A stretch of 32,506 bases of DNA from Rhodospirillales bacterium (GCA_021775105.1 JAJFIJ010000166.1:1-32506); one strand, 5' to 3'. Shown: positions 16,358 through 25,344, counted from the first letter of the stretch. Numbers and translations are program-made. The notes: generated from the letters alone by a model not told the origin.

Positions 16358-16756
16358 ATGAGAAATATGTCTTCGTCCATCCACCAGCTTGCCGCCGTCC
16401 TGATATTGTCGGTCGTCGCTGTTCCCGTATCCGCCAAACCACTTGATCCGGGATCGATCAAGTTACCAAAAATGACACCGGAACTTAATCTGGGAAAAAT
16501 GAACTACGACGCCCTGTGTGCCAGCTGTCATGGCAAGAACACGGCTGGGACCGATAAGGGGCCAACCTTTCTGCACAAGGTCTATCATCCCGGACACCAC
16601 GGTGACGGGGCGTTTATGATTGCCCCCGTTCGCGGTGCCCGCGCCCATCACTGGCAGTTTGGTAACATGCCGCCGGTTAAGGATATTACCGAAGGACAGG
16701 TCAGAAAGATCATTCCCTACATTCGGGCGATCCAGAAGGAAAACGGATTGTTCTGA
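16358..16756 (+). CDS. Small periplasmic c-type cytochrome
   Basis: A 132-residue preprotein. Residues 1-26 form a Sec signal (hydrophobic AAVLILSVVAVPV, cleavage near VSA-KP). The haem-binding motif CASCH is at 54-58, within YDALCASCHGKNTAGTDKGP. The likely axial Met104 is in FGNMPPV, and the C-terminal helix is VRKIIPYIRAIQKENG. This is a class I mono-haem cytochrome c in the periplasm, an electron carrier or oxidase/dehydrogenase partner. It lies immediately before the regulator gene and the Calvin cycle operon, so it could be part of the electron supply for autotrophic growth, which is inference. A second ATG 9 bases in is also possible as the start. Confidence 0.88.
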   Translation: MRNMSSSIHQLAAVLILSVVAVPVSAKPLDPGSIKLPKMTPELNLGKMNYDALCASCHGKNTAGTDKGPTFLHKVYHPGHHGDGAFMIAPVRGARAHHWQFGNMPPVKDITEGQVRKIIPYIRAIQKENGLF

Positions 16757-16768
16757 CTTCTCTGGACG

Positions 16769-16792
16769 AAACCTACCCTGTCAGGTAGGTTT
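16769..16792 (+). terminator. Hairpin between cytochrome c and regulator genes
   Basis: AAACCTACC pairs perfectly with GGTAGGTTT across a six-base loop, giving a 9-base stem. It lies 13 bases after the cytochrome c stop and ends 8 bases before the regulator ATG. It could end the cytochrome transcript, though the stem is followed by only three T. It could also limit translation of the regulator, since the only purine-rich ribosome-binding candidate (AGGTAGG) is inside the right arm. Confidence 0.6.
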
Positions 16793-16800
16793 CCCGCATT

Positions 16801-17424
16801 ATGACAAATCCCGTCCAGGATATCATTGAAGTCGTTCTTTGCGACAAGTCTCCGCTGGTGTTGAGTGGGCTGGTTCAGTTGTTTGATGCCGATCCCCGGT
16901 TTGACGTCATGGCAACGGCGGCGGATGGGGAGCGGTTTATGGAGGCGGTGGCAAAAATTCCGTTTGATGTTGGAATCATCGGTTGGGTAATGCCGTTTCT
17001 CAGTGGTCGGGATGTTCTGGAAGACCTCCGCAATCGGAATTCAGGTATAAAGATTGTTATCTATACGGGCGATACCTCCAACGCCACGCCGCGTCAGGCA
17101 ATGCTGGAAGGGGCGGCGGGATTTTGCGCAAAAAGTGAGCCAACAGAACGGCTGGTTGATACCGTCAGCGCGGTTGCCGCCGGGCGTATGGTCTTTCCGT
17201 TCATGAATATGCGGGCCCAGATGGCCGACCCGCTTGAAAGCCTGTCGGCCCGTGAAGCTGATCTGTTGCGTGCCCTTTCTGAAGGCATGACCAATGGCGA
17301 AATCGCTGAAAAGTTTGGAATTTCGGTCAATACCGTCAAGTTTCATCTGAAAAACCTCTATGAAAAACTTGACGTCAGAAATCGCGCCCAGGCCGTCGCA
17401 CGCTATCTGAATGGACCTGCCTGA
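16801..17424 (+). CDS. NarL/LuxR-type response regulator lacking the phospho-acceptor Asp
   Basis: A 207-residue two-domain protein. The N-terminal receiver domain (about 8-125) retains Asp15, Thr89 and Lys111 in typical positions. The segment FDVGIIGWVMPFLSG places Gly61 where the phosphorylated Asp of DxxLLDxxMPxxxG receivers should be. The C-terminal LuxR helix-turn-helix is intact: LSAREADLLRALSEGMTNGE, then the recognition helix VNTVKFHLKNLYEKL and VRNRAQAV. It should bind DNA as a dimer but cannot be phosphorylated in the usual way. It may be constitutive or sense through another ligand. The Calvin cycle operon begins 108 bases downstream on the same strand and no cbbR is present in the window, so it is the local candidate regulator (inference). 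Confidence 0.85.
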   Translation: MTNPVQDIIEVVLCDKSPLVLSGLVQLFDADPRFDVMATAADGERFMEAVAKIPFDVGIIGWVMPFLSGRDVLEDLRNRNSGIKIVIYTGDTSNATPRQAMLEGAAGFCAKSEPTERLVDTVSAVAAGRMVFPFMNMRAQMADPLESLSAREADLLRALSEGMTNGEIAEKFGISVNTVKFHLKNLYEKLDVRNRAQAVARYLNGPA

Positions 17425-17532
17425 TCGGGTAGTTCAGCCCTGCCCATAAGAGTTTAATCCCCCATCCGCATGAGTGTTCTGCAAAAATCTCCGGGCCGTT
17501 AGGGTCCGGGTGAATTCTGTAAAGGAACCCTG
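17425..17532 (+). promoter_or_regulatory. Probable cbb operon promoter and leader
   Basis: This 108-base gap separates the regulator from cbbF and is the likely place for the operon promoter, although read-through from the regulator is possible. TCGGGTA at 17425-17431 matches one arm of the TACCCG-AA-CGGGTA dyad at 21443-21456. An imperfect hairpin CCGGGCC...GGGTCCGG lies at about 17487-17509, just before the cbbF ribosome-binding site AAAGGAAC. No convincing -35/-10 pair could be assigned. Confidence 0.4.
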
Positions 17533-18534
17533 ATGCCCGAGCTCTCCAGCACTCCCGGTCTTCTTGCTTATGCACTTCGCAACGTGACGGAAGTTGCTGC
17601 CCTTGCGGCCTGTCGCTGGATCGGCCGCGGCGACGGCACGCTGGGCGACCATGCCGCGACCGGGGCCATGCGCAACGAACTCAACAAACTGCCGATCACT
17701 GGCCGGATCGTTATTGGTGAAGGGGAAAAGGATGAGGCACCAGGGTTATTTCGTGATGAACAGGTCGGGGAGCTGACCGATGGCCCGGCGTTCGACATCG
17801 CTGTCGACCCGGTTGAAGGTACAAGTTATCTCGCCAAGGGTTTGACCAATGCCATGGCCGTTATCGCGATGGCCCCGAAAGGTGCCATGTTTGACCCTGG
17901 CCCCGCCTACTACATGGAAAAATTTGTTGCTCCGGAAGCGGCCAAGGGAAAAGTCGATATGGATGCACCGGTCGACGACAAGCTCAGGCAGCTGGCAAAA
18001 GCCCAGTCGAAATCGATTGAGGAGTTGACCGTCTTTGTTCTTGAGAAACCACGCCACATTCGCTTGATCGAAGACATTCAGAACCTTGGCGCGCGCGTTG
18101 CCCAGTATCCGGCGGGTGATGTGGCAGGCGCTGTTATGGCGGCTATTCCCGACTCCGGTGTTGACGCCCTGATGGGAATCGGTGGCACACCGGAAGGCAT
18201 TATTTCCGCCTGTGCCGTTCGGGGATTGGGTGGCGTGTTTCATGCCAGACTGGCACCGCAATTACCGAGTGAACGTATCGCCGTAACGGAAGCCGGACTG
18301 GATACGGAAAAATGGTTGGGTATCAGTGATCTTGTCCGTTCCGGCAACGTATATTTCTGCGCTACCGGAATTACCACCGGCCTGCTGTTTGAAGGTGTTG
18401 AACCCGGTGAAAGCCGGAGCCGGACGCAGTCCCTGATGATTTCGGGCGAAAGCGGAGAACGCCAGATGCTGACAACATTTCACCGTAATGAAGACATCGC
18501 GGAGAAGTTAAATACGGAGAACGCACATGCCTAA
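17533..18534 (+). CDS. glpX: Class II fructose-1,6-bisphosphatase / sedoheptulose-1,7-bisphosphatase (GlpX type)
   Basis: A 333-residue enzyme of the GlpX (class II) family, here in the cbbF position. It carries IVIGEGEKDEAPGLF (62-73, metal-binding Glu), the FDIAVDPVEGTSYLAKG loop with Asp92 and Glu95, and GIGGTPEGIISACAVRGLGG near residue 215-235, as in bifunctional F/SBPases. It dephosphorylates fructose-1,6- and probably sedoheptulose-1,7-bisphosphate to regenerate RuBP. The VEGT form, rather than IDGT, is like cyanobacterial dual-function enzymes. AAAGGAACCCTG precedes the ATG. It is the first gene of the Calvin operon, and its stop overlaps the next ATG by 8 bases, so translation is coupled. 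Confidence 0.92.
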   Translation: MPELSSTPGLLAYALRNVTEVAALAACRWIGRGDGTLGDHAATGAMRNELNKLPITGRIVIGEGEKDEAPGLFRDEQVGELTDGPAFDIAVDPVEGTSYLAKGLTNAMAVIAMAPKGAMFDPGPAYYMEKFVAPEAAKGKVDMDAPVDDKLRQLAKAQSKSIEELTVFVLEKPRHIRLIEDIQNLGARVAQYPAGDVAGAVMAAIPDSGVDALMGIGGTPEGIISACAVRGLGGVFHARLAPQLPSERIAVTEAGLDTEKWLGISDLVRSGNVYFCATGITTGLLFEGVEPGESRSRTQSLMISGESGERQMLTTFHRNEDIAEKLNTENAHA

Positions 18535-19468
18535 AAATCGATCCGTTAACAGGCCGATCATTTTGGGAATTGTCGGCGACTCAGCTGCTGGCAAGACCAC
18601 GCTGACAGCGGGTATCGCCCAGATACTGGGGCCTGAACGTGTGGCCTGTATCTGCACCGACGACTATCACCGTTATTCCCGCGCCGAACGGGCAGAAAAT
18701 GGGATTTCCGCGCTCGACCCAGTAGGCAACTACATCGACATTCTGGAACAGCATATTCGCAACCTGCGTCACGGACGGCCAATTCTGAAACCGGTCTACA
18801 ATCATTCAGGCGGGACCCTTGATGCACCGCAATATATTGAGCCCCGCGAGTACATCATTCTCGAAGGGCTTCTTGGTTACAGCACGCGGGCCATGCGCAA
18901 TTGCTACGACGTCAAGGTTTACCTCGATCCGATGGAAGAGGTCAGAGTGCAATGGAAAATCCAGCGCGATACCGGCAAGCGCGGATATTCGGTCGAAGAA
19001 GTGTTGGCATCACTGGAGAGACGCAAAGACGATACGGTCAACTTCATCCAGCCGCAGCGAACGTTCGCCGATATGGTGGTTCGCTTTTATCCGCCAGTCG
19101 ATAACGAGAACGAAAGCGGCGCCGGACTGAATGTGTCGCATATCCTGCGCCCGACCCTGCCGCATCCCGACCTGACGCCAATCCTTGAAATGGGATCGAA
19201 AAACGGTTTTCGGCTGGACCTGTCGCGTGACCGGGACGGCAAACCGGTCGACGTTCTGGAAATTCCCGGCGACGTTGACGAAACGCGCGCCCACATGATG
19301 GCTGACCTTCTGTGGGACCTGATCCCTGAAGCCGCTCATCTGCGTGAAAATCTTGGCACCTATACGGATCACAAAAACCAAACATCACTGAGCCATCCAC
19401 TGGCTTTGTCGCAGTTGCTTATCACATTCCACATGGTCAAGGCTGCCCTTGGTCACCACGCGGTATAA
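18527..19468 (+). CDS. cbbP: Phosphoribulokinase
   Basis: A 313-residue kinase that phosphorylates ribulose-5-phosphate to RuBP. The P-loop GDSAAGKTT is at 17-25, [13 protein letters not shown] contains the catalytic Asp/His/Arg region, KPVYNHSGG follows, and [10 protein letters not shown] is the Walker B-like strand. The sequence resembles the cyanobacterial/plant-like class II kinases ([23 protein letters not shown]) rather than the shorter class I proteobacterial CbbP with GSSGAGT. The Cys of the P-loop used for thioredoxin control in plants is replaced by Ala, so light/redox disulfide control as in plants is not expected. GGAG lies upstream of the ATG. It overlaps glpX by 8 bases. Confidence 0.93.
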   Translation: MPKNRSVNRPIILGIVGDSAAGKTTLTAGIAQILGPERVACICTDDYHRYSRAERAENGISALDPVGNYIDILEQHIRNLRHGRPILKPVYNHSGGTLDAPQYIEPREYIILEGLLGYSTRAMRNCYDVKVYLDPMEEVRVQWKIQRDTGKRGYSVEEVLASLERRKDDTVNFIQPQRTFADMVVRFYPPVDNENESGAGLNVSHILRPTLPHPDLTPILEMGSKNGFRLDLSRDRDGKPVDVLEIPGDVDETRAHMMADLLWDLIPEAAHLRENLGTYTDHKNQTSLSHPLALSQLLITFHMVKAALGHHAV

Positions 19469-19479
19469 GGAGAATTCAA

Positions 19480-20892
19480 ATGTCCAATAATTATGATGCG
19501 GGGGTTAAGGACTACCGCGAAACCTACTGGGAAGAAAACTACGTGCCGAAGGATACGGACCTGCTGGCGTGTTTCAAGTTTGTCCCCCAGGAAGGGGTGC
19601 CGGTGGAAGAAGCAGCGGCGGCCGTTGCCGCCGAATCCTCGACCGGGACCTGGACCACAGTCTGGACCGATCTGCTGACAGATCTCGACTATTACAAGGG
19701 CCGGGCCTACGCGGTTGAACCTGTGCCGGGCGATGACAATGCCTGGTACGCGATGATTGCCTATCCACTGGACCTGTTTGAAGAAGGGTCGATCGTCAAT
19801 GTGCTGACATCTCTGGTTGGTAACGTGTTTGGTTTCAAGGCCATTCGCAGTCTGCGGCTTGAAGATATCCGTTTTCCGCTGGCCTATGTCATGACCTGTG
19901 GCGGTCCGCCCAATGGTATGAGGGTCGAACGCGATGTCATGGAAAAATACGGACGGGCCATGCTCGGCTGTACGATCAAACCCAAGCTCGGGTTGTCGGC
20001 CAAGAACTATGGTCGTGCTGTTTATGAATGTTTGCGGGGCGGTCTGGATTTCACCAAGGATGATGAAAATGTCAATTCGCAACCCTTCATGCGCTGGCGT
20101 CAGCGGTTCGATTTTGTTGCTGAAGCCGTGCATCAGGCGGAACACGAAACCGGTGAACGCAAGGGCCATTACCTGAACGTTACCGCAGGCACGGTTGAGG
20201 AGATGTACAAGCGCGCCGAATATGCCAAATCGCTGGACATGCGCATTATCATGCATGACTTCTTCACGGCGGGGTTCACGGCAAATACGTCACTGGCTAA
20301 CTGGTGTCGCGATAATGGCATGCTGCTGCACATTCACCGGGCCATGCATGCCGTCGTCGACCGTAACCCGAACCACGGCATTCATTTCCGTGTCCTCGCC
20401 AAATGCCTGCGCCTGTCTGGCGGCGATCACCTGCATTCAGGTACCGTGGTCGGCAAGCTGGAAGGAGACCGCGAAGCTACGCTTGGCTGGATCGACATCA
20501 TGCGCGATCACTTTATCAAGGAGGACCGGTCGCGCGGTATCTTCTTCGATCAGGACTTCGGCCATATGCCGGGCATGTTCCCGGTCGCGTCGGGTGGCAT
20601 TCATGTCTGGCATATGCCGGCACTGGTTTCGATTTTCGGTGATGACGCGGTATTCCAGTTCGGTGGCGGTACACTTGGTCATCCGTGGGGCAATGCCGCC
20701 GGAGCCGCCGCCAACCGGGTCGCGCTTGAAGCCTGCACGCTGGCTCGCAATCAGGGCCGTGATCTGGAACGTGAGGGTGGTGATATTCTGCGTGCGGCCG
20801 CCAAACACAGTCCCGAACTGGCCGCCGCCATGGAAACCTGGAAGGAAATCAGGTTCGAATTCGATACCGTTGACAAGCTTGATGTCACCTAG
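19480..20892 (+). CDS. cbbL: RuBisCO large subunit, Form IA
   Basis: A 470-residue Form I large subunit with all active-site groups. Lys167 and Lys169 are in [11 protein letters not shown]; Lys193 (carbamylated) with Asp195/Glu196 are in DFTKDDEN. His284/286 and Arg287 are in [10 protein letters not shown], the loop-6 Lys326 is in GTVVGKLEG, and Ser371 is in SGGIHVWH. Overall identity by eye is clearly with the proteobacterial green-type Form IA ([30 protein letters not shown]-type end). [14 protein letters not shown] differs from the common HDYITGGFTANTGL. It fixes CO2 onto RuBP in a hexadecameric L8S8 complex in the cytosol. AAGGAG precedes the ATG. A hairpin lies between it and cbbS. Confidence 0.97.
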   Translation: MSNNYDAGVKDYRETYWEENYVPKDTDLLACFKFVPQEGVPVEEAAAAVAAESSTGTWTTVWTDLLTDLDYYKGRAYAVEPVPGDDNAWYAMIAYPLDLFEEGSIVNVLTSLVGNVFGFKAIRSLRLEDIRFPLAYVMTCGGPPNGMRVERDVMEKYGRAMLGCTIKPKLGLSAKNYGRAVYECLRGGLDFTKDDENVNSQPFMRWRQRFDFVAEAVHQAEHETGERKGHYLNVTAGTVEEMYKRAEYAKSLDMRIIMHDFFTAGFTANTSLANWCRDNGMLLHIHRAMHAVVDRNPNHGIHFRVLAKCLRLSGGDHLHSGTVVGKLEGDREATLGWIDIMRDHFIKEDRSRGIFFDQDFGHMPGMFPVASGGIHVWHMPALVSIFGDDAVFQFGGGTLGHPWGNAAGAAANRVALEACTLARNQGRDLEREGGDILRAAAKHSPELAAAMETWKEIRFEFDTVDKLDVT

Positions 20893-20904
20893 AGCGAATC
20901 CCGA

Positions 20905-20922
20905 GCAGATGAGTTCATTTGC
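20905..20922 (+). repeat. Hairpin in the cbbL-cbbS gap, copy 1 of a repeat
   Basis: GCAGATG-AGTT-CATTTGC forms a 7-base stem with one G-U pair and a 4-base loop. It lies 12 bases after the cbbL stop, with flanks GA and GAC. Copy 2 occurs at 32297-32314 with the stem base changed so that pairing becomes fully Watson-Crick. Possible roles are transcript stabilisation or partial termination that sets the ratio of large to small subunit. Confidence 0.6.
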
Positions 20923-20973
20923 GACGACGTATTTGCGGCAAAAGAATTCCCGTCCCATTGAAAGGATGAAACA

Positions 20974-21327
20974 ATGACTGAAATCAGAAATTACAATTCG
21001 CAACTGAATGATCCGAAAAGTCGCCGGTTCGAAACATTTTCCTACCTGCCGGAACTGGATCAGGAACAGCTTCTTGGGCAGGTGTCGCGCATGCTCGAGA
21101 AGGGGCTGGTGCCGATTATCGAGCATGTCGAGCCGAACCGCGCACAGGTGAACTACTGGTACATGTGGAAGCTGCCGATGTTTGGCGAAAAGAGCACGGA
21201 CAATGTTATGGCGCGTCTGAACGAGTGCCGGACGGCCAATCCAGACCATCATATCCGCCTGTCCGGACACAACCCGATCCGCCAGACCCGAGAGGCGTCT
21301 TTTGTCGTCTTCCGGGCGGCCAACTGA
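20974..21327 (+). CDS. cbbS: RuBisCO small subunit, Form IA
   Basis: A 117-residue small subunit. FETFSYLPELDQEQLLGQV near the N-terminus and NYWYMWKLPMFGE in the middle are signatures of Form I small subunits. ECRTANPDHHIRLSGHN and REASFVVFRA end the chain. The N-terminal extension MTEIRNYNSQLNDPKSRR and the YWYMWKLPMFGE form are of the non-carboxysomal Form IA type. It caps the L8 core and stabilises catalysis. GAAAGGATGAAACA precedes the ATG. It is 81 bases from cbbL, and no activase genes (cbbQ/cbbO) follow, unlike the common cbbLSQO arrangement. Confidence 0.96.
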   Translation: MTEIRNYNSQLNDPKSRRFETFSYLPELDQEQLLGQVSRMLEKGLVPIIEHVEPNRAQVNYWYMWKLPMFGEKSTDNVMARLNECRTANPDHHIRLSGHNPIRQTREASFVVFRAAN

Positions 21328-21489
21328 GGCAATTCGCAAGCTCTGGCAGAAAACCGTCAAAAAGCGCCGATTTGAGCGCATTTCGGCTGGACATTCTGGA
21401 CAGTTTTAGCGACAACCTTCGGAGTCGTCGATGCTCACGAATTACCCGAACGGGTAGGGTGGTTCGATCAACACGAGGAGTTCTTCCCA
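21328..21489 (+). promoter_or_regulatory. cbbS-cbbT gap with dyad operator-like element
   Basis: The 162-base gap is the largest within the operon. TACCCG-AA-CGGGTA at 21443-21456 is a perfect dyad with six-base arms, ending 33 bases before the cbbT start. An imperfect inverted repeat GCCGA...TCGGC lies near 21366-21388. It may hold an internal promoter, a regulator site or a processing site separating cbbLS from the downstream genes. Confidence 0.45.
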
Positions 21490-23490
21490 GTGACCGTTTC
21501 TCAAGACAATTCCAGCTCCAGCCACGCCGATATGGCAAATGCCATCCGCTTCCTGTCAGCCGATGCGGTACAGGCTGCCAAATCCGGACACCCCGGCATG
21601 CCGATGGGAATGGCCGACGTGGCAACCGTGCTGTTTTCGAAATTCCTGAAATTTGATGCCTCCAGCCCCAATTGGGCCGACCGCGACCGGTTCGTTCTAT
21701 CCGCCGGTCATGGCTCGATGCTGCTGTATTCGCTGCTCTACCTTACGGGTTATCAGGACATGACCCTGGATGAGATCAAGAACTTCCGCCAGCTCGGGGC
21801 CAAGACCGCAGGTCACCCTGAATTCGGTCATGCATCAGGGATCGAGACGACCACGGGGCCGCTCGGGCAGGGAATCACCACGGCGGTCGGCATGGCGCTG
21901 GCCGAACGTATGCAAAATTCCCGCTTTGGCGATGATGTCGTTGATCATTATACTTATGCCATTGTCGGCGACGGTTGCCTGATGGAAGGGATCAGCCACG
22001 AAGCCATCTCTTTTGCCGGCAACCTGAAACTGTCCAAACTGATTGTGTTGTTTGATGACAACAACATCTGCATCGATGGCCCGGTCGGCATGACCGTTGG
22101 CGATGACCAGCCGGCCCGGTTCAGGGCCAGTGGCTGGGATGTGCAGGAAGTCGACGGTCATGATCCTGCCGCTGTCGCCGCTGCGATTGAGATTGCCAAA
22201 GCCACGGACACACCTTCGATGATCGCGTGTAAAACCGTCATCGGTCGGGGATCGCCAAACAAGGAAGGCACATCTTCGACTCACGGCGCGCCGCTGGGCG
22301 ACGAAGAAATTGATCTGGCGCGCGAAAACATGGGTTGGCCGCACGGTCCTTTCGTAGTTCCGGACACGGTTCTGGCTGACTGGCGGCGTGTTGGTAGTCG
22401 GGGCGCATCGGAGCACGCCGACTGGCAGGCCCGGTTGGGCCAGATGTCATCTGGTGATCGCGCTGATTTTGAGCGTGGCCTCGCCGGTGATCTGCCTGAT
22501 GGCTGGATGGACGCAGTCAACGCCCACAAAAAATCCTGTTCCGATGAGCAGCCAAAATGGGCAACCCGCCAGGCCTCCGGCAAGGCACTTGAAGTGCTAA
22601 CCAGTGCGATTCCTGAAATGGTTGGCGGGTCGGCGGATTTGACCGGATCTGTAAATACCAAAACGACAGCGACCCTGCCGGTAACGGCTGATGACTTTTC
22701 CGGCCGTTACATTCATTACGGTGTGCGAGAGCACGGCATGTCAGCGATCATGAACGGCATGGCGTTGCATGGCGGATTTATCCCTTATGCCGGGACCTTC
22801 CTTGTGTTCGCCGATTACATGAAGGGTGGAATTCGCCTTTCGGCGTTGATGGGGCAGCGGGTTGTCTATGTGCTGACCCATGATTCAATCGGCCTTGGCG
22901 AAGACGGCCCGACCCATCAGGCAGTGGAAACGCTGGCAACATTGCGGGCAACGCCGAATTTCAATGTTTTCCGTCCCTGTGATCCGGTGGAAACAGCGGA
23001 GTGCTGGGCGCTGGCGCTGGAAAATTCTGATACACCTTCCGGCATGGTTCTGACCCGTCAGGGTGTGCCGACGGTTCGTACCGAACACACCGACGAAAAC
23101 CTTTCTGCCAAAGGTGGCTATGTGCTGGCTGAAGCCGATGGTGGGGATCGCAGGGTGACACTGTTCGCTACCGGATCGGAAGTCGAGATTGCGCTGGCGG
23201 CACGTGATATACTGCAAGGTGACGGCGTTCCGACGGCGGTGGTTTCCATGCCGTGTTGGGAACTGTTTGACCGGCAGGACGAAGGCTACCGTAAAAAAAT
23301 TCTGGGGGCCGGGACGGTGCGTGTTGCAGTCGAAGCTGCGGTTCGCATGGGTTGGGACAAATATATCCGCAATCACGGTGGCTTCGTTGGCATGGACAGT
23401 TTCGGGGCATCAGCACCGGCCGGACAGTTATACGAACACTTTGGCATCACCGCCGCAAATGTTGTGAAAGAAGCCAGAGTACGGCTTTAA
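21490..23490 (+). CDS. cbbT: Transketolase
   Basis: A 666-residue transketolase. ThDP and metal binding are shown by [18 protein letters not shown] with the later [23 protein letters not shown]-like [15 protein letters not shown] is near the N-terminus, [15 protein letters not shown] is in the first domain, and the second domain has the catalytic Glu in [18 protein letters not shown]. Substrate loop [13 protein letters not shown] is complete. It moves two-carbon units among sugar phosphates in RuBP regeneration. The start is GTG at 21490 with GAGGAG 9 bases upstream; the next Met is at residue 15. Position inside the cbb operon supports the cbbT name over tktA. Confidence 0.95.
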   Translation: MTVSQDNSSSSHADMANAIRFLSADAVQAAKSGHPGMPMGMADVATVLFSKFLKFDASSPNWADRDRFVLSAGHGSMLLYSLLYLTGYQDMTLDEIKNFRQLGAKTAGHPEFGHASGIETTTGPLGQGITTAVGMALAERMQNSRFGDDVVDHYTYAIVGDGCLMEGISHEAISFAGNLKLSKLIVLFDDNNICIDGPVGMTVGDDQPARFRASGWDVQEVDGHDPAAVAAAIEIAKATDTPSMIACKTVIGRGSPNKEGTSSTHGAPLGDEEIDLARENMGWPHGPFVVPDTVLADWRRVGSRGASEHADWQARLGQMSSGDRADFERGLAGDLPDGWMDAVNAHKKSCSDEQPKWATRQASGKALEVLTSAIPEMVGGSADLTGSVNTKTTATLPVTADDFSGRYIHYGVREHGMSAIMNGMALHGGFIPYAGTFLVFADYMKGGIRLSALMGQRVVYVLTHDSIGLGEDGPTHQAVETLATLRATPNFNVFRPCDPVETAECWALALENSDTPSGMVLTRQGVPTVRTEHTDENLSAKGGYVLAEADGGDRRVTLFATGSEVEIALAARDILQGDGVPTAVVSMPCWELFDRQDEGYRKKILGAGTVRVAVEAAVRMGWDKYIRNHGGFVGMDSFGASAPAGQLYEHFGITAANVVKEARVRL

Positions 23491-23553
23491 TTCGAAGTTG
23501 CAGCTACATAGATATTGAGGGGCCTTGTAGCCCCCGAATTGGAGGAAGATAAA

Positions 23554-24618
23554 ATGGCACTCGTATCGCTTCGTCAGCTTTTGGATCACGCCGCAGAAAA
23601 CGACTATGGCATGCCTGCGTTCAACATCAACAATATGGAACAGATGCTGTCGATCATGGCCGCCGCTGACAAGACGGACAGCCCGGTGATCATGCAGGCA
23701 AGTCGCGGAGCGCGTAACTATGCCAACGACATCGTGCTGCGCCACCTGATTGTTGCGGCAACGGAAATGTATCCGCATATTCCGGTCTGTATGCATCAGG
23801 ATCACGGTAACAACGCCGCAACCTGCGTATCTGCGATCACCTACGGATTCTCATCAGTGATGATGGACGGGTCTTTGGAAGAAGATGCCAAAACTCCAGC
23901 GTCCTACGACTACAACGTCGAGATCACCAAAAAGGTTACCGAAATCGCCCATCTGGCCGGTGTTTCCGTTGAAGGGGAACTGGGTTGCCTGGGGTCACTG
24001 GAAACCGGCGAAGGCGATAAGGAAGACGGCCACGGATTCGAAGGTGCGCTCGACAAGGACATGCTGGTTACCGATCCTGATGAAGCCGCAGATTTCGTCA
24101 AGAAAACCAAATGTGATGCCTTGGCGGTGGCGATCGGCACATCCCACGGGGCTTATAAATTCACCCGCAAACCGACCGGTGACATTCTGGCGATGGATGT
24201 TGTCAAAGCCATTCACGCGAGACTGCCGGATACCCATCTGGTCATGCATGGTTCATCTTCGGTGCCGCAGGAGTTGCAGGACATCATCAATACCTACGGT
24301 GGAGAGATGCCGCAAACTTACGGTGTGCCGGTCGAAGAGATTGAAATTGGCATTAAAAATGGTGTGCGCAAAGTCAATATCGATACCGATAACCGCATGG
24401 CGATCACCGGAGCTATTCGCAAGGTTTTGACTGAAGACAAGTCGGCATTCGACCCGCGCGCATATCTGAAGCCTGCCATCGCTGCCATGGAAAAGGTCTG
24501 TATCGATCGTTTTGAGCGGTTCAGTTGCGCCGGTCAGGCAAACAAGATCAAGCCGATTACGCTTTCTGAAATGGCGACTCGTTATGCATCAGGTTCGCTT
24601 GATCCGACGATCAAATAA
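23554..24618 (+). CDS. cbbA: Fructose-bisphosphate aldolase, class II (Calvin cycle subtype)
   Basis: A 354-residue class II aldolase from the ATG at 23554, preceded by GGAGGAAGATAAA. Zinc and substrate residues are visible: [13 protein letters not shown] (His/Asp), [20 protein letters not shown] (Glu and the loop with the family insertion), [13 protein letters not shown] (zinc His), [10 protein letters not shown] (zinc His and Gly/Ser phosphate site) and [13 protein letters not shown]. The GxLETGEGD insertion and total length match the Calvin-cycle-type FbaA/CbbA subtype. It condenses DHAP with glyceraldehyde-3-phosphate or erythrose-4-phosphate. It lies 63 bases after cbbT and 14 bases before the epimerase gene. 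Confidence 0.95.
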   Translation: MALVSLRQLLDHAAENDYGMPAFNINNMEQMLSIMAAADKTDSPVIMQASRGARNYANDIVLRHLIVAATEMYPHIPVCMHQDHGNNAATCVSAITYGFSSVMMDGSLEEDAKTPASYDYNVEITKKVTEIAHLAGVSVEGELGCLGSLETGEGDKEDGHGFEGALDKDMLVTDPDEAADFVKKTKCDALAVAIGTSHGAYKFTRKPTGDILAMDVVKAIHARLPDTHLVMHGSSSVPQELQDIINTYGGEMPQTYGVPVEEIEIGIKNGVRKVNIDTDNRMAITGAIRKVLTEDKSAFDPRAYLKPAIAAMEKVCIDRFERFSCAGQANKIKPITLSEMATRYASGSLDPTIK

Positions 24619-24632
24619 CCGGGGATTTAAAT

Positions 24633-25289
24633 ATGGCTGACATCAAGATCGCTCCGAGCATCCTGTCTGCAGACTTCGCCAAACTGGGTGAAGAAGTTTG
24701 CGCTATTGATCGGGCCGGGTGTGATTATGTCCATATTGATGTAATGGACGGCCACTTTGTCCCCAACCTGACCTTTGGTCCGCCAATCATCAAATGTATC
24801 AGACCGCATACGGAAAAAGTTTTTGATGTCCACCTGATGATTAGTCCGTCACAGCCGTTTTTGCAGGATTATGCAGATGCGGGTGCTGACATTATTACGG
24901 TTCATGCGGAAGCTGATATTCATCTTGATCGCAGCCTGCAATTCATCCGCTCGCTCGGTAAAAAAGCCGGTGTGTCGCTGAACCCATCGACACCGGAAAA
25001 CGTGATTGAGTATGTTATGGACAAGGTCGATTTGATTCTGGTGATGTCCGTCAATCCGGGCTTTGGCGGACAGAGTTTTATTCCGTCGCAACTGGAGAAA
25101 ATCCGCCGCATCCGACAGATGATCGGTGATCGTCCAATTGACCTTGAAGTTGATGGCGGCGTTAATACGAAAACCATTGGCGACGTTGTTGACGCTGGTG
25201 CTGATGTCATCGTTGCCGGAAGCGCGGTCTTTAACGGCGGTGATTATATCAAATCTATTGCCGAATTACGCGCAGCAGTAGCCGACTGA
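24633..25289 (+). CDS. cbbE: Ribulose-phosphate 3-epimerase
   Basis: A 218-residue TIM-barrel epimerase. It begins [19 protein letters not shown], then has [20 protein letters not shown] with the catalytic Asp and metal His residues. VFDVHLMI (second His), [16 protein letters not shown] and the second catalytic Asp in [12 protein letters not shown] follow. It converts xylulose-5-phosphate to ribulose-5-phosphate, the step before phosphoribulokinase. It is also called rpe; the name cbbE follows from its place as the last gene of the Calvin operon. The upstream GGGGATTTAAAT is only a modest ribosome-binding site, so coupling with cbbA is likely. A hairpin follows 32 bases after the stop. Confidence 0.95.
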   Translation: MADIKIAPSILSADFAKLGEEVCAIDRAGCDYVHIDVMDGHFVPNLTFGPPIIKCIRPHTEKVFDVHLMISPSQPFLQDYADAGADIITVHAEADIHLDRSLQFIRSLGKKAGVSLNPSTPENVIEYVMDKVDLILVMSVNPGFGGQSFIPSQLEKIRRIRQMIGDRPIDLEVDGGVNTKTIGDVVDAGADVIVAGSAVFNGGDYIKSIAELRAAVAD

Positions 25290-25321
25290 AACTGCCAGAA
25301 TGCCGGTCAGGTTGGTGCAAG

Positions 25322-25344
25322 TTCTTCGGGGTACAATCGAAGAA
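25322..25344 (+). terminator. Possible terminator hairpin after the cbb operon
   Basis: TTCTTCG at 25322-25328 pairs with CGAAGAA at 25338-25344 across a 9-base loop. The following bases ATTCACTTTT include only a late T-run. The position 32 bases after the last cbb gene fits an operon end, but the stem is not G+C-rich. Confidence 0.4.

Noticed and set aside
19453-20256. 267-codon open frame antisense to cbbL
   Set aside because: cbbL is unmistakable on the plus strand, and the antisense product shows no domain.
20195-20977. 260-codon open frame overlapping cbbL and ending at cbbS
   Set aside because: It is an out-of-frame reading of cbbL, rich in Ser/Arg/Cys, without a domain.
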